Positions 41,744-50,041 of a stretch of 50,041 nucleotides of DNA are shown here, piece after piece; positions within the stretch are counted from its first letter, which is position 1; each line of letters opens with the position of its first letter. The position numbers were made by a program, and so were the translations under genes. The notes beneath the pieces are model-generated. The model had not been told where the DNA came from. It did no database searches and saw only the letters and a program-made list of their open reading frames with translations. Source of the stretch: an uncultured Acidimicrobiales bacterium (lineage in GTDB: Bacteria > Actinomycetota > Acidimicrobiia > Acidimicrobiales > CALAML01); contig CALAML010000135.1 in the NCBI GenBank assembly GCA_937925845.1, positions 1-50,041 of the forward strand, in the 5' to 3' direction.

Positions 41744-44700
41744 ATGCCGGATTCCTTCGTTCACCTTCATCAGCACACCGAGTACTCGATGCTCGATGGC
41801 GCGGCCCGCATTAGCGAGGTGGTGGCTGCGGCCGCCGCCGACGGCCAACCCGCTCTCGGTATTACCGATCACGGCAACATGTACGGGGTACTCGATTTTT
41901 ATCGGGCCTGTCATGACAACGGCATTAAGCCGATCATCGGCACCGAGGCCTATATGGCCCACGACAGCCGTTTCGAGCGGCCGTCGAGGCGGGGTCGGCT
42001 TGATGATTCCGGCGGCGAGACCGACGGCGGCAAGAAGCTCTACTACCACCTGTGCCTGTTGGCCGAGAACAACACCGGCTACAAAAACCTCATCCAAGTC
42101 GCCAGCCGCGCCTTCATGGAAGGTTTCTATTTCAAGCCGCGCTGTGACTGGGAGACGCTTTCGGATCACTCCGAAGGCCTGATTGCCACCACGGGTTGTT
42201 TGGGCGGTCACGTACTCCAGGCGTTGCTTCGTGACGACATGGATACCGCTATCGAGCGGGCGGCGCGGCTCCAGGACATCTTTGGCCGCGACAACCTGTT
42301 TGTGGAGATCCAGGACCATGGCCTGCCGGAGCAGAACCGGACCAATCCGGGGCTGCTGGAGATTGCCAGGAGGCTGAAGGCACCGTTGTTGGCGACCAAC
42401 GACAGCCACTACGTGCACCGCGAGGATGCGGTAGCTCACGACGCGCTGTTGTGTGTGCAAACCGGTTCGTTGATGAGCGACCCGGATCGGTTCAAGTTCA
42501 CCGGCGACGAGCATTATCTGAAGTCGTCTCAGGAGATGCGCAACCTCTTCGGTGAGCTGCCGGGCGCCTGCGACAACTCGTTGTGGATCGCCGAGCGGGC
42601 CGACGTCACCATCGAGTTCGGCAAGCCCCAGCTGCCGAGTTTCCCCTTGCCTGAGGGTTTCGACGACGACGACTCCTACCTGTTGCATCTCACCATGGAG
42701 GGGGCCAAGAAGCGGTGGGGCGACCCGGTGCCCGACCACATCGTGGAACGGATCGCCTTTGAGCTTCAGGTCATCTCCAACATGGGGTTCTCGTCGTACT
42801 TCATCATCACCTGGGACCTCATCAAGTTCGCTCGTGACCGAAAGATTCGGGTGGGGCCGGGTCGTGGTAGTGCCGCCGGGTGCGCCGTGGCCTACTGCCT
42901 GTGGATCACCGATCTTGATCCGGTGAAGTACGACCTGCTGTTCGAGCGGTTCCTCAACCCTTCCCGCATATCGATGCCCGATATCGATATGGACTTCGAC
43001 ACCCGCTACCGCGACGCCATGATCGAATACGCGGCCGAGCGTTACGGCCGCGACCATGTGGCCCAGATTGTGACCTTCTCCCAGATCAAGGCTCGGGCCG
43101 CGGTGAGGGACTCGGCCCGGGTGCTGGGTTATCCCTATGCGGTGGGTGACAAGGTGGCGAAAGCGATGCCGCCCCTGGTGATGGGGCGCGACACGCCGCT
43201 GTACGCCTGTATGGAGGAGCATCCCAAGTTCGCCGACGGCTACAAGATGGCCGCCGACCTGCGCAAGATGGCCGAAACCGAGCCCGATGTGGCGAGGGTT
43301 ATCGAGGTGGGCATGGGCCTCGAAGGGATGCGGCGCAGCGACGGTATCCACGCGGCCGCGGTGGTGATTACCAAGGAGCCGCTCACGGAATACCTGCCAA
43401 TTCAGCGCAAGCCGGAAAAGGGCAAGGACATCGAGGAAGCGCCGGTTGTCACCCAGTACGAGATGCATGGGGTCGAGGACCTCGGGCTGCTCAAGATGGA
43501 CTTCCTCGGGCTGCGCAACCTCGACGTGATCAGCGACACGCTCGAGCTGATCGAGGCCGCCACCGGCGAAGTGCTCGATATCGACAACGTCGAACTCGAC
43601 GACGAAACCACCTACGAACTGTTGAGCCGGGGCGACTCGATCGGCGTGTTCCAGCTTGAAGGCACCAACATGCGGGCGCTGATGCGGTCGCTGGCGCCGA
43701 ACTGTTTTGAGGACGTCGCCGCCCTGGTGGCGCTGTATCGCCCCGGCCCGATGGCCGAGAACATGCACAACGACTATGCCGACCGTAAGAACGGTCGGCA
43801 GGAGGTCACCTTCCTTCACGAGGACGCCACCGAGATTCTTGGTGACACCTACGGCCTGATGATCTATCAGGAGTCGGTGATGCGAATCAGCCAGAAGTTC
43901 GCTGGCTTTAGCCTGGCCGACGCCGACAACCTGCGGAAGGCCTGTGGCAAGAAGGTCCGCGAGGTGATGGTCGAGCAGCGGGCCAAGTTTGTTGATGGCT
44001 GTGAGACCGAGGGTTACGGCCGGGATCTCGGCAACGAGTGGTTCGACATCATCGAGCCGTTCGCCGACTACGCCTTCAACAAGAGCCACTCCTATGGCTA
44101 TGGCCTGGTCAGCTACCAGACCGCCTATCTGAAGGCCAACTACCCGTCGGAGTACATGGCCGCGCTGTTGACCAGCGTGAAGGGCAGCCTGGAGAAGGCC
44201 GCCATCTATCTGAACGAGTGTCGCCAGATGGGCATCGAGGTGTTGGTGGCCGACGTGAACGCGTCGGAGTCGGACTTCACCTCCCAGCGCATCATCGACG
44301 CCGAGACCTCAACGATGCACCTCACGATTCCCTTTGGGCTCTCCGCGGTGCGAAACGTGGGCGAGGGCATTGTGGAGTTGCTGCTGAAGGAGCGCAACGA
44401 CAACGGGCCCTATATCGATTTCTACGACTTCTGCGACCGGGTGGATCTAACGGTTCTGAACAAGCGGGCCATCGAGTCGTTGATCAAGGCCGGTGCCTTC
44501 GACTCGCTGGGTCATCCCCGTAAGGGTCTGCTGCAGGTGTTCGAACAGATCATCGATCACACGGTGGCTCGCCGCAAAGAGCGCGACATGGGCGTGATGA
44601 CCCTCTTTGGCGAAACCTCCGAGGAGGACGGCGGGTTCGACGAGCGAGCCACGATCGCCGAGTTGCATTTTGAGAAGTCGGAGAAGCTGGCCTTCGAAAA

Positions 44701-45289
44701 GGAAATGCTGGGGCTCTATGTCAGTGACCATCCGCTCATGGGGGCCGAGGCCGCGTTGCGGCGCAAGACCGACCTCACCATCAGCGAGCTGGTCGAGGGG
44801 AGCGGTGATGGCTCGGTTCGGGTTGTGGGCGGCCTGGTGGCCAGCCTGCAGCGGAAGTGGACCCGTAAGGGCGACCTGATGGCCATCTTCACCCTGGAGG
44901 ATCTCCAGACCGGGGTGGAGGTGATGGTGTTTCCCCGCACGATGACCGAACACGGCCACAAGCTCGACGATGACGCCATCGTGCTGGTGAAGGGTCGGCT
45001 CGATGCCCGTGACGATGAGGTGAAGCTGATCGCCATGGAGATCGAACCGTTCGAACCGGAGATCGGTGCCCAGGCGTTGCGACTTCAGTTGCCCGATGGC
45101 GGGCTCGACCCGGAGCGGATCAACGCCCTGAAAGCGCTGCTGTTAGAACATCCGGGCGAATCGTCGGTGTTCCTGCATCTGGGCCAAACAAAGGTGCTGT
45201 GTTTGCCCGACGAATTTAACGTGGAGCTCTCCAAGGGGTTCATGGGTGAAGCTCGGGTGTTGCTGGGACCGAACGCTCTCCGTATCTGA
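41744..45289 (+). CDS. dnaE: DNA polymerase III subunit alpha DnaE
   Basis: A 1181-residue replicative polymerase. An N-terminal PHP domain begins VHLHQHTEYSMLDGAARI and includes ITDHGNMYG. GPGRGSAAG and MPDIDMDFD (about residues 411-419) hold the catalytic aspartates. The tandem helix-hairpin-helix and the C-terminal OB domain (about 950-1060, VRVVGGLVASLQRKWTRKG) follow. The PHP histidines look intact, so proofreading by this domain is plausible, as shown for mycobacterial DnaE1. ATG 41744 is preferred over GTG 41735. No intein or frameshift is present. Confidence 0.97.
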   Translation: MPDSFVHLHQHTEYSMLDGAARISEVVAAAAADGQPALGITDHGNMYGVLDFYRACHDNGIKPIIGTEAYMAHDSRFERPSRRGRLDDSGGETDGGKKLYYHLCLLAENNTGYKNLIQVASRAFMEGFYFKPRCDWETLSDHSEGLIATTGCLGGHVLQALLRDDMDTAIERAARLQDIFGRDNLFVEIQDHGLPEQNRTNPGLLEIARRLKAPLLATNDSHYVHREDAVAHDALLCVQTGSLMSDPDRFKFTGDEHYLKSSQEMRNLFGELPGACDNSLWIAERADVTIEFGKPQLPSFPLPEGFDDDDSYLLHLTMEGAKKRWGDPVPDHIVERIAFELQVISNMGFSSYFIITWDLIKFARDRKIRVGPGRGSAAGCAVAYCLWITDLDPVKYDLLFERFLNPSRISMPDIDMDFDTRYRDAMIEYAAERYGRDHVAQIVTFSQIKARAAVRDSARVLGYPYAVGDKVAKAMPPLVMGRDTPLYACMEEHPKFADGYKMAADLRKMAETEPDVARVIEVGMGLEGMRRSDGIHAAAVVITKEPLTEYLPIQRKPEKGKDIEEAPVVTQYEMHGVEDLGLLKMDFLGLRNLDVISDTLELIEAATGEVLDIDNVELDDETTYELLSRGDSIGVFQLEGTNMRALMRSLAPNCFEDVAALVALYRPGPMAENMHNDYADRKNGRQEVTFLHEDATEILGDTYGLMIYQESVMRISQKFAGFSLADADNLRKACGKKVREVMVEQRAKFVDGCETEGYGRDLGNEWFDIIEPFADYAFNKSHSYGYGLVSYQTAYLKANYPSEYMAALLTSVKGSLEKAAIYLNECRQMGIEVLVADVNASESDFTSQRIIDAETSTMHLTIPFGLSAVRNVGEGIVELLLKERNDNGPYIDFYDFCDRVDLTVLNKRAIESLIKAGAFDSLGHPRKGLLQVFEQIIDHTVARRKERDMGVMTLFGETSEEDGGFDERATIAELHFEKSEKLAFEKEMLGLYVSDHPLMGAEAALRRKTDLTISELVEGSGDGSVRVVGGLVASLQRKWTRKGDLMAIFTLEDLQTGVEVMVFPRTMTEHGHKLDDDAIVLVKGRLDARDDEVKLIAMEIEPFEPEIGAQALRLQLPDGGLDPERINALKALLLEHPGESSVFLHLGQTKVLCLPDEFNVELSKGFMGEARVLLGPNALRI

Positions 45290-45414
45290 ACCGTTGTATC
45301 TGCCGCGCCGTATCCGAAGCTGGCCAAATAATTGACGGTCCAACTTGCGCCGTCGCCTTTCCGCGACTGGACTTGTGACGATCCGTTGACCCGAACCCCC
45401 GAGGACAGTTTTCG

Positions 45415-46077
45415 ATGGCACTGCAAGTCGAAACCAAAGACTGCACCGCATTGGGCGACACCGAGTTTGCCGAAATGGCCGACCTTTGCGCCGCCGGACC
45501 GAGTGGGTTCGAGACCGGTTTTTTGTCGAAGGAGGCCGAGTCGTGGGTGCTGGCCAGCCTGGCCCACCGCGGCAGCGACCTAGTTGGCTTTTCGTTTTCG
45601 ACTCTGGAACGCATCGGCGGGACACCCTCGATTCTTCTGGGTTTGGCCTCGGTGGCTCGTGATCCCAAGCGTGATGACGTGCTGCGGGCGCTGATGTCGG
45701 AGCAGTACCGCCGGGCCGTTCTGGCCTTCCCCGACGAAGACGTGCTGGTTGGGGTGCGCATGGCCGACCCTGCGGGCTTTGACGCTCTTGAGATTCTCGA
45801 CGACATCGTGCCCCGTCCGGAGCACAAGGCGAGTGGCGAGGAGCGGGCCTGGGGCCGGCGACTGGCCAAGCGGTTCGGTCTCGATGGTTATGACGATCGG
45901 TCCTTCATCGCCGCCGGTGATGGCACCTTCCCGACTTCGCTCGACCATGAGCGGGCCGATGCCGATTCCCTCGACGCCGCCGTGGTCGGGTTGTTTGAGT
46001 CGGTCGACCGTGATCGTGGTGACGCTATGGTGGCCTTTGGCTGGGCCATGGCCGAGGATCTCGCCGCGCTCGGCTGA
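45415..46077 (+). CDS. Unknown conserved-type protein, possible acetyltransferase fold
   Basis: A 220-residue soluble protein, mixed alpha/beta, without signal peptide or membrane segment. The order of a predicted strand (LVGFSFSTLERIG), a second strand (SILLGLASVARD) and a helix after it recalls the GNAT acetyltransferase layout, but the acetyl-CoA loop R/Q-xx-G-x-G/A is not visible, so this is only a guess. It lies between dnaE and a patatin gene with 125 bases before its ATG; no clear promoter was found. Confidence 0.6.
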   Translation: MALQVETKDCTALGDTEFAEMADLCAAGPSGFETGFLSKEAESWVLASLAHRGSDLVGFSFSTLERIGGTPSILLGLASVARDPKRDDVLRALMSEQYRRAVLAFPDEDVLVGVRMADPAGFDALEILDDIVPRPEHKASGEERAWGRRLAKRFGLDGYDDRSFIAAGDGTFPTSLDHERADADSLDAAVVGLFESVDRDRGDAMVAFGWAMAEDLAALG

Positions 46078-46137
46078 GACCGCACTCACCTTCAACCCGG
46101 GTCGTGGCCGCCGATGGAGTGGCAGACCTAACAAACC

Positions 46138-47133
46138 ATGGCTGCCCCGACGACGAAGAAACCGAAACCCTCGGCGAGCACCGGCGCGGGCCGCTTCAGC
46201 CTGGTTTTGGGTGCGGGCGGTTTGGTGGGTATGGCCTACCACGCCGGAATTCTTGCTGCGTTAGCTGATGCCGGTGTCGATCCGGCCCGGGCCGAGTTGG
46301 TGGTGGGGACCAGCGCAGGGTCGGCGATCGGCGCTGAGGTTCGCAGCGGTCGATCGATTGAGGAGATTCGCCTTCGGGCTATTTCGGAGCCGACGGGGAC
46401 CGGCGATGCTCCCACCGACCTTTTTGACCGTTCGTGGGATGGTCCGGTGGAGTTTGGCCAGCGGTTGGTGGGCTCGGCCTATGTGGTCGGCCGGTCGTTG
46501 GTACGGATCCCGGGTCCGAAGGTGCCGTTGTCGCTGCGGCGGGTGTTTCCGGCCGGCATGATGGCCGCCGATTTGGACGCCGACAGCATCGAGGATCTGG
46601 TGCCCACCGAGTGGCCGGCGGACCCGCTGTGGTTGTGTGCGGTCAACATTCGCACCGGTCGCCGGGTGGTGCTGGGCCGCCCGGGCGGCCTGGAGGCCGA
46701 TATGCGCCAGGCGGTGCTGGCGTCGTGTGCGATCCCGGCGCTCTATCAGCCGGTGCGGGTCGATGGCGCCACGTTGGTTGATGGCGGCATGCATTCGTCG
46801 ACCAACCTCGATTTGGCGGTCGAGTTCGGGTCGCGTCTGATCATCTGTGTGGCGCCGATGGCCTATGACCGGCGCGAGCTGCCGGGTCTGGCTACCCGGC
46901 TGATCCGGCGGCCAGCGGCTCAGGCCATTGAGCGGGAGGTGCTGCTGGCCAGGGCTAAGGGGGCTGCGGTCATGATGTTTCGCCCCACCGTCGCCGAACT
47001 GGCCCTGCACGGCGTGAACCCGATGCGCACCGTGGGCAACGAGGTGGTGGCCGATGCGGCGCGCCGGGCCGGTCGTCGGCGGCTGTCGTCGGAACGGTTC
47101 CAGCGGCTGTTGCGCCAGTTCGAACTGGTCTAG
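46138..47133 (+). CDS. Patatin-like phospholipase
   Basis: A 331-residue patatin-fold lipase. The oxyanion loop LGAGGLVGMAYHAG is at 24-37, the nucleophile Ser59 sits in GTSAG (57-61), and the dyad aspartate Asp215 is in LVDGGMHSS. These enzymes cleave acyl chains from phospholipids or other lipids. There is no signal peptide; the basic N-terminal 15 residues may be disordered. ATG 46138. The nitroreductase gene follows 9 bases after the stop, so the two are probably co-transcribed. Confidence 0.9.
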   Translation: MAAPTTKKPKPSASTGAGRFSLVLGAGGLVGMAYHAGILAALADAGVDPARAELVVGTSAGSAIGAEVRSGRSIEEIRLRAISEPTGTGDAPTDLFDRSWDGPVEFGQRLVGSAYVVGRSLVRIPGPKVPLSLRRVFPAGMMAADLDADSIEDLVPTEWPADPLWLCAVNIRTGRRVVLGRPGGLEADMRQAVLASCAIPALYQPVRVDGATLVDGGMHSSTNLDLAVEFGSRLIICVAPMAYDRRELPGLATRLIRRPAAQAIEREVLLARAKGAAVMMFRPTVAELALHGVNPMRTVGNEVVADAARRAGRRRLSSERFQRLLRQFELV

Positions 47134-47142
47134 GAGCTTCCT

Positions 47143-47742
47143 GTGGACTTTGGCGAGGTGGTTCGGGCTCGGCGCATGGTGCGGAACTTCACCGATGAGC
47201 CTGTTGACGAGCACGTGTTGCGCACGCTGTTGGATCGGGCCCGCAGGGCGCCGTCGGCGGGCAATACCGCGGCGACCCACTTCGTGGTGTTGTCGGGTGC
47301 TGAGGCCACCGCTCGGTATTGGGATCTCACCCTGGCCGAGGAGAAGCGGGCCGATTTTCCCTGGCCGGGGCTGTTAAACGCTCCGGTTCTGGTGATTCCG
47401 TTCACCGAGCCCGGGGCCTATCTGGCTCGCTATTCCGAGGCCGACAAGGCGCGCACCGGTTTGGGGGAGGCACAGGATCGGTGGGCGGTGCCGTACTGGT
47501 TTGTCGATACGGGGTTCGCAACGATGTCGCTGCTGCTCGGGGTGGTCGATGCTGGTCTCGGCGCCTGTTTCTTTGGTTTGTTCGATCATGGTCCGGCCGT
47601 GGCCGCGGCCCTGGGCGTCCCTGAGGCCATGGTGGCGATCGGGACGGTGGCGATCGGTCACCCCGCGCCGGATCGCCGCTCGTTGTCCTCGAAACGCCCT
47701 CGACCTCCGCTCGACGACGTGGTCCATTGGGGCGGCTGGTAG
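47143..47742 (+). CDS. Nitroreductase-family flavoprotein
   Basis: A 199-residue FMN enzyme. The N-terminal RARRMVRNFTDEPVDEHVL and RRAPSAGNTAATHFVV segments bind FMN, and GLGACFFGLF with the following helix is typical. It should use NAD(P)H to reduce an unknown acceptor, such as a nitro compound, quinone or enone; an F420-type relationship is not excluded. GTG 47143, with GGAG upstream and 9 bases after the patatin stop. It converges with the beta-propeller gene. Confidence 0.88.
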   Translation: MDFGEVVRARRMVRNFTDEPVDEHVLRTLLDRARRAPSAGNTAATHFVVLSGAEATARYWDLTLAEEKRADFPWPGLLNAPVLVIPFTEPGAYLARYSEADKARTGLGEAQDRWAVPYWFVDTGFATMSLLLGVVDAGLGACFFGLFDHGPAVAAALGVPEAMVAIGTVAIGHPAPDRRSLSSKRPRPPLDDVVHWGGW

Positions 47743-47751
47743 CTGGGCCGG

Positions 47752-48726
47752 CTACCAGATGAAGCGAACGATGCCTTCGCCCAGTCGGCCGGACTTCCCG
47801 GCGCCTTTCCACCGGGCCACGCCCTGGTCGAGCACGTAGCCGAAGTAGGTGCCGGAGCTGTCGTAGTCGGCACTGGTGGCCGGGCCCTCGAGTGGGAACG
47901 ACGTCTGGCTGCCGGTCTCGGGGTCGATGACCACGCCGTAGCTGGCTCCACCGCGGGCTCCGAGGCTGACGATGGCACCATCGGAAACTCTCCAGGACGG
48001 GTGGCCGAGGCGGGCGATGAAGTCGGCCGGCGGATCCGACGGGGCGGCCAGCGGCGCCAGGGGAGCCACTTCGGCCTCGCCGCCGCGGATCTGGGTGGTG
48101 AACAGCCGGGGAGCGTTGTTTTGTCGGGTCTCGACCACCAGGGCCCGACTTGTGGGCGCCCAGGCGATTCGAATCAGGTTGGTGCCGCCGGGAGCGGCTC
48201 GGCGAACCGTAGCTTCGGTGGCCAGGTTGGTGAGGACCAGGGTGTTGCCAGCCAGGCTTGCCAGGAGGAGGCCGTCGGGGCTGACTGCGGGTTCCCGACC
48301 GTTGATAACCCGTTGGGCGGGTCCGCCGGAGGTGCTGACCCGCCAGATCGAGGGACCGCTGTCGCTGCGTCGCTCGTAGTAGACGATGCGGCCGGTTGTC
48401 GGCATGGTGATGGCGCCAAAGCCGAGGTCGGTCGGAGCTCCGCTGTCGCTGGTGGGGGTCACGAGGTCTCGACGTTTGCCGGTATTGACGTCGACAGCCA
48501 CCAGTTCGTCGCTGGTGGTCACCGCCACAAAGGTCCGGGGAAAGGCGTCGTCGTCATCACCCTCGATTTCGAACGTGGCCGAGTCGGGTTGGCTGACGGT
48601 CCCTTTGGGCGGCGTCGTTCCTGCTCCGACCAGGAGACCGATAACAAACACCATCGATGCCGCCAGGCCCAACCCGACAATCACCATCTGCGTCATCGCA
48701 GAGCCCTGTTGGGAGCGAGTTGCCAT
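47752..48726 (-). CDS. Membrane-anchored beta-propeller-like (TolB/WD40-type) protein
   Basis: A 324-residue protein with one N-terminal membrane helix (about residues 12-36, MTQMVIVGLGLAASMVFVIG), a short acidic linker and a C-terminal domain of repeated beta strands. Units such as GRIVYYERRSDSGPSIWRVS, PAVSPDGLLLASL and IAWAPTSRALVVETR are typical of TolB or WD40 blades. It probably faces outside and binds a partner; no catalytic motif is seen. ATG 48726 is chosen; a GTG one codon earlier is also in frame. It is divergent from the sugar transferase gene across a 445-base gap. Confidence 0.75.
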   Translation of the reverse strand: MATRSQQGSAMTQMVIVGLGLAASMVFVIGLLVGAGTTPPKGTVSQPDSATFEIEGDDDDAFPRTFVAVTTSDELVAVDVNTGKRRDLVTPTSDSGAPTDLGFGAITMPTTGRIVYYERRSDSGPSIWRVSTSGGPAQRVINGREPAVSPDGLLLASLAGNTLVLTNLATEATVRRAAPGGTNLIRIAWAPTSRALVVETRQNNAPRLFTTQIRGGEAEVAPLAPLAAPSDPPADFIARLGHPSWRVSDGAIVSLGARGGASYGVVIDPETGSQTSFPLEGPATSADYDSSGTYFGYVLDQGVARWKGAGKSGRLGEGIVRFIW

Positions 48727-49171
48727 CACCGGCTATTGAATCACCCGGAACGGCTCAACCGAGGGAACCTGTGATTATCAAATCGATCGTTTGCATTTGA
48801 AATGTGTTGTGGGGGCCTACTACTCTGGGTGCGCACGCAACTACAGATCAATTCGGTCCTCGAATTCCCCTGTCGTGGCCTCTTCCAGCCTGGCGCATCC
48901 CGGCAATGAGGAATGCGACTCATTGAGAATCCGCGGCTGAGTTGGTTGGATGGTGGATCGACAAAAATCTGAAATAGTTCGCATATGGGTGACCGGTTTC
49001 CGCGACTTCAGTGACGGTGAGTGCGTCGCTGAAGCACGACAGTGGTCTGAGACAAAGGTCTCGGCCTTGTGGAGCGGTTGGCGTTGACATCAGGCGGAAC
49101 GCGCGGTTGCATGTTCTGGCTGGGTGTTGCCGCATAGGCAGAGCCCAAGCAATGGCGGAAGGTGTTAGGCG
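48727..49171. other. Long intergenic region with hairpins before sugar transferase
   Basis: No gene is supported in these 445 bases. A candidate promoter TTGAAA (48797-48802), 18 bases, TACTCT (48821-48826) would give a leader of about 340 bases. Within it are a 10-bp hairpin CTTCAGTGAC/GTCGCTGAAG (49006-49034, one G-U pair, 9-base loop), GAGAC/GTCTC (49049-49062), and a nested GGCT..TGCC/GGCA..AGCC fold near 49117-49145. No known riboswitch signature (such as c-di-GMP) was recognised. Confidence 0.5.
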
Positions 49172-49888
49172 TTGAAGACGATTGCTACCGGTGTGTCCGG
49201 TTCAGCGGCAACAAAACAGGTAACTGGTGTCCGACCCCAGCTCCGGCTGGTTGATGAGGCACCCCCGGAACTGGTCTTCGACCGACTGGACACCGCATAC
49301 GTGCGGGCGATGAAGCCGTTCATCGACCGTGTTGGTGCCTTTGCCCTTCTGGTGGTCACCTCGCCGATCATCGCCGCCGTTGCGGTTGGTGTTCGCATCA
49401 AGCTCGGCCCTGGCGTGATCTTCTCCCAGCCTCGGGTCGGCAAGGACTCCAAGGTGTTCACGCTCTACAAGTTCCGCACCATGGATCCCGATCGCCGCAC
49501 CGGCCAGGTTCCGTTCTCCGGCGTCGATCGCCGCCAGACCCACAAGTCCGATGGCGACCCCCGGCATTCCGGTTTCGGCCGGCTGCTGCGCAAGCTCAGC
49601 CTCGACGAACTGCCTCAGCTGGTGAACGTAGTCCGTGGCCAGATGAGCCTGGTTGGACCTCGCCCGGAGCTTGAGAGTGTGGTGGAGCGCTTCGATCTTT
49701 GGGATCATCCCCGCCACCTGGTTCGCCCCGGCATCACCGGTGCGTGGCAGATCTCGGAGTTCCGTGACGAGCTGCTCTACAAGAACATGCACGTCGACCA
49801 GGAATACCTCGACGACATTTCGTTGGCCACCGATGTTCGCATCCTGTTGTCGACCGTCGGTGCCATCAGCTCCAAAACTGGCGGCTGA
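49172..49888 (+). CDS. Polyprenyl-phosphate sugar-1-phosphate transferase (WcaJ/PglC family)
   Basis: A 238-residue initiating transferase that moves a hexose 1-phosphate from a UDP-sugar to undecaprenyl phosphate, the first step of exopolysaccharide or glycoprotein glycan assembly. One re-entrant hydrophobic helix (about 49-75) precedes the catalytic part: LYKFRTM, KLSLDELPQL, MSLVGPRPE and RPGITGAWQ. The C-terminal DVRILLSTV helix is typical. The long N-terminal membrane bundle of WcaJ is lacking, so it belongs to the short class. TTG 49172 is chosen as start, with GGAAGG about 10 bases upstream. No other glycan genes are adjacent. Confidence 0.9.
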   Translation: MKTIATGVSGSAATKQVTGVRPQLRLVDEAPPELVFDRLDTAYVRAMKPFIDRVGAFALLVVTSPIIAAVAVGVRIKLGPGVIFSQPRVGKDSKVFTLYKFRTMDPDRRTGQVPFSGVDRRQTHKSDGDPRHSGFGRLLRKLSLDELPQLVNVVRGQMSLVGPRPELESVVERFDLWDHPRHLVRPGITGAWQISEFRDELLYKNMHVDQEYLDDISLATDVRILLSTVGAISSKTGG

Positions 49889-49925
49889 TCGCAACCCCTG
49901 AGCGCTGGGGTGACACACTGAAGCG

Positions 49926-50041
49926 GTGAACGAACCAGTGCCGGCATCATCGAGCCTGTGGATCGCTGGCGCCCGGGTCCGAACTCTGCCGGCGGCGGTG
50001 GTGCCGGTGGCCGTTGGTACCGCCGCTGCGGTCCATGAGGG
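49926..50041 (+). CDS. menA: 1,4-dihydroxy-2-naphthoate polyprenyltransferase MenA (5' part, cut by window edge)
   Basis: The first 38 codons run off the right edge. WIAGARVRTLPAAVVPVAVG is the usual N-terminal membrane-helix start of MenA, which joins a polyprenyl chain to dihydroxynaphthoate in menaquinone synthesis. The start is GTG at 49926, 37 bases after the sugar transferase stop. The catalytic aspartate motifs lie outside the window, so other UbiA-family members cannot be fully excluded. Confidence 0.75.
   Translation, partial: MNEPVPASSSLWIAGARVRTLPAAVVPVAVGTAAAVHE

Noticed and set aside
41639-44089. Very long antisense open frame (816 codons) opposite dnaE
   Set aside because: It is a shadow of dnaE codon bias in high-GC DNA; the sense strand encodes conserved polymerase motifs throughout, and the antisense residues resemble no family.

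Overview
The window is a GC-rich, gene-dense chromosomal segment from an actinobacterium. This is supported by a complete-looking division and cell wall (dcw) cluster without ftsA, by SepF and a DivIVA-type protein just downstream, by a bacterial proteasome activator (Bpa) ending in GQYL, and by the order ileS, DksA-like, lspA, rluD, then dnaE seen in many Actinomycetota. A placement near the Acidimicrobiia is an inference only. No tRNA, rRNA, CRISPR array, insertion sequence, phage gene or plasmid function was found.

Left part (1-8964): a small membrane protein, polyprenol-phosphate mannosyltransferase, a NUDIX hydrolase and a DUF3040 membrane protein. Then comes a reverse-strand operon moxR, DUF58, transglutaminase (TgpA-like), and a forward trio of ROK kinase, a small unknown protein and a lipoate-ligase-like protein.

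Dcw cluster (9251-26104): mraZ, rsmH, ftsL, ftsI, murE, mraY, murD, ftsW, murG, murC, murB, ftsQ, ftsZ. Most junctions are 4-base ATGA/GTGA overlaps, so translation is probably coupled. murF is missing between murE and mraY. The flow is broken only three times (mraZ/rsmH, ftsW/murG, ftsQ/ftsZ), and each break holds strong stem-loops. The ftsQ/ftsZ gap looks like a regulated leader: dyad, promoter, folded RNA, intrinsic terminator, then the ftsZ ribosome site.

Division annex (26153-31430): pgeF, yggS, sepF and a 986-residue DivIVA-like protein with a giant alanine-rich coiled coil. sepF is preceded by a six-codon reading frame that owns the only good ribosome site and overlaps the sepF start.

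Right part (31452-50041): type 2 isoleucyl-tRNA synthetase (reverse), a DksA-like protein with a histone-like tail and a degenerate zinc finger, lspA, rluD, an Rrf2 regulator (reverse), an alkaline-phosphatase-superfamily enzyme, a secreted protein with a duplicated domain, bpa, dnaE, an unknown protein, a patatin-like phospholipase, a nitroreductase, a membrane-anchored beta-propeller-like protein (reverse), a long intergenic region with hairpins, a polyprenyl-phosphate sugar transferase, and the start of menA cut by the window edge.

Together the segment encodes most of the peptidoglycan precursor pathway and the septal machinery with their likely regulators, plus translation, lipoprotein, replication and proteasome housekeeping genes. 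The most unusual points are the candidate ftsZ leader, the 122-base fold before rsmH, the giant DivIVA, the sepF micro-frame and the missing murF.
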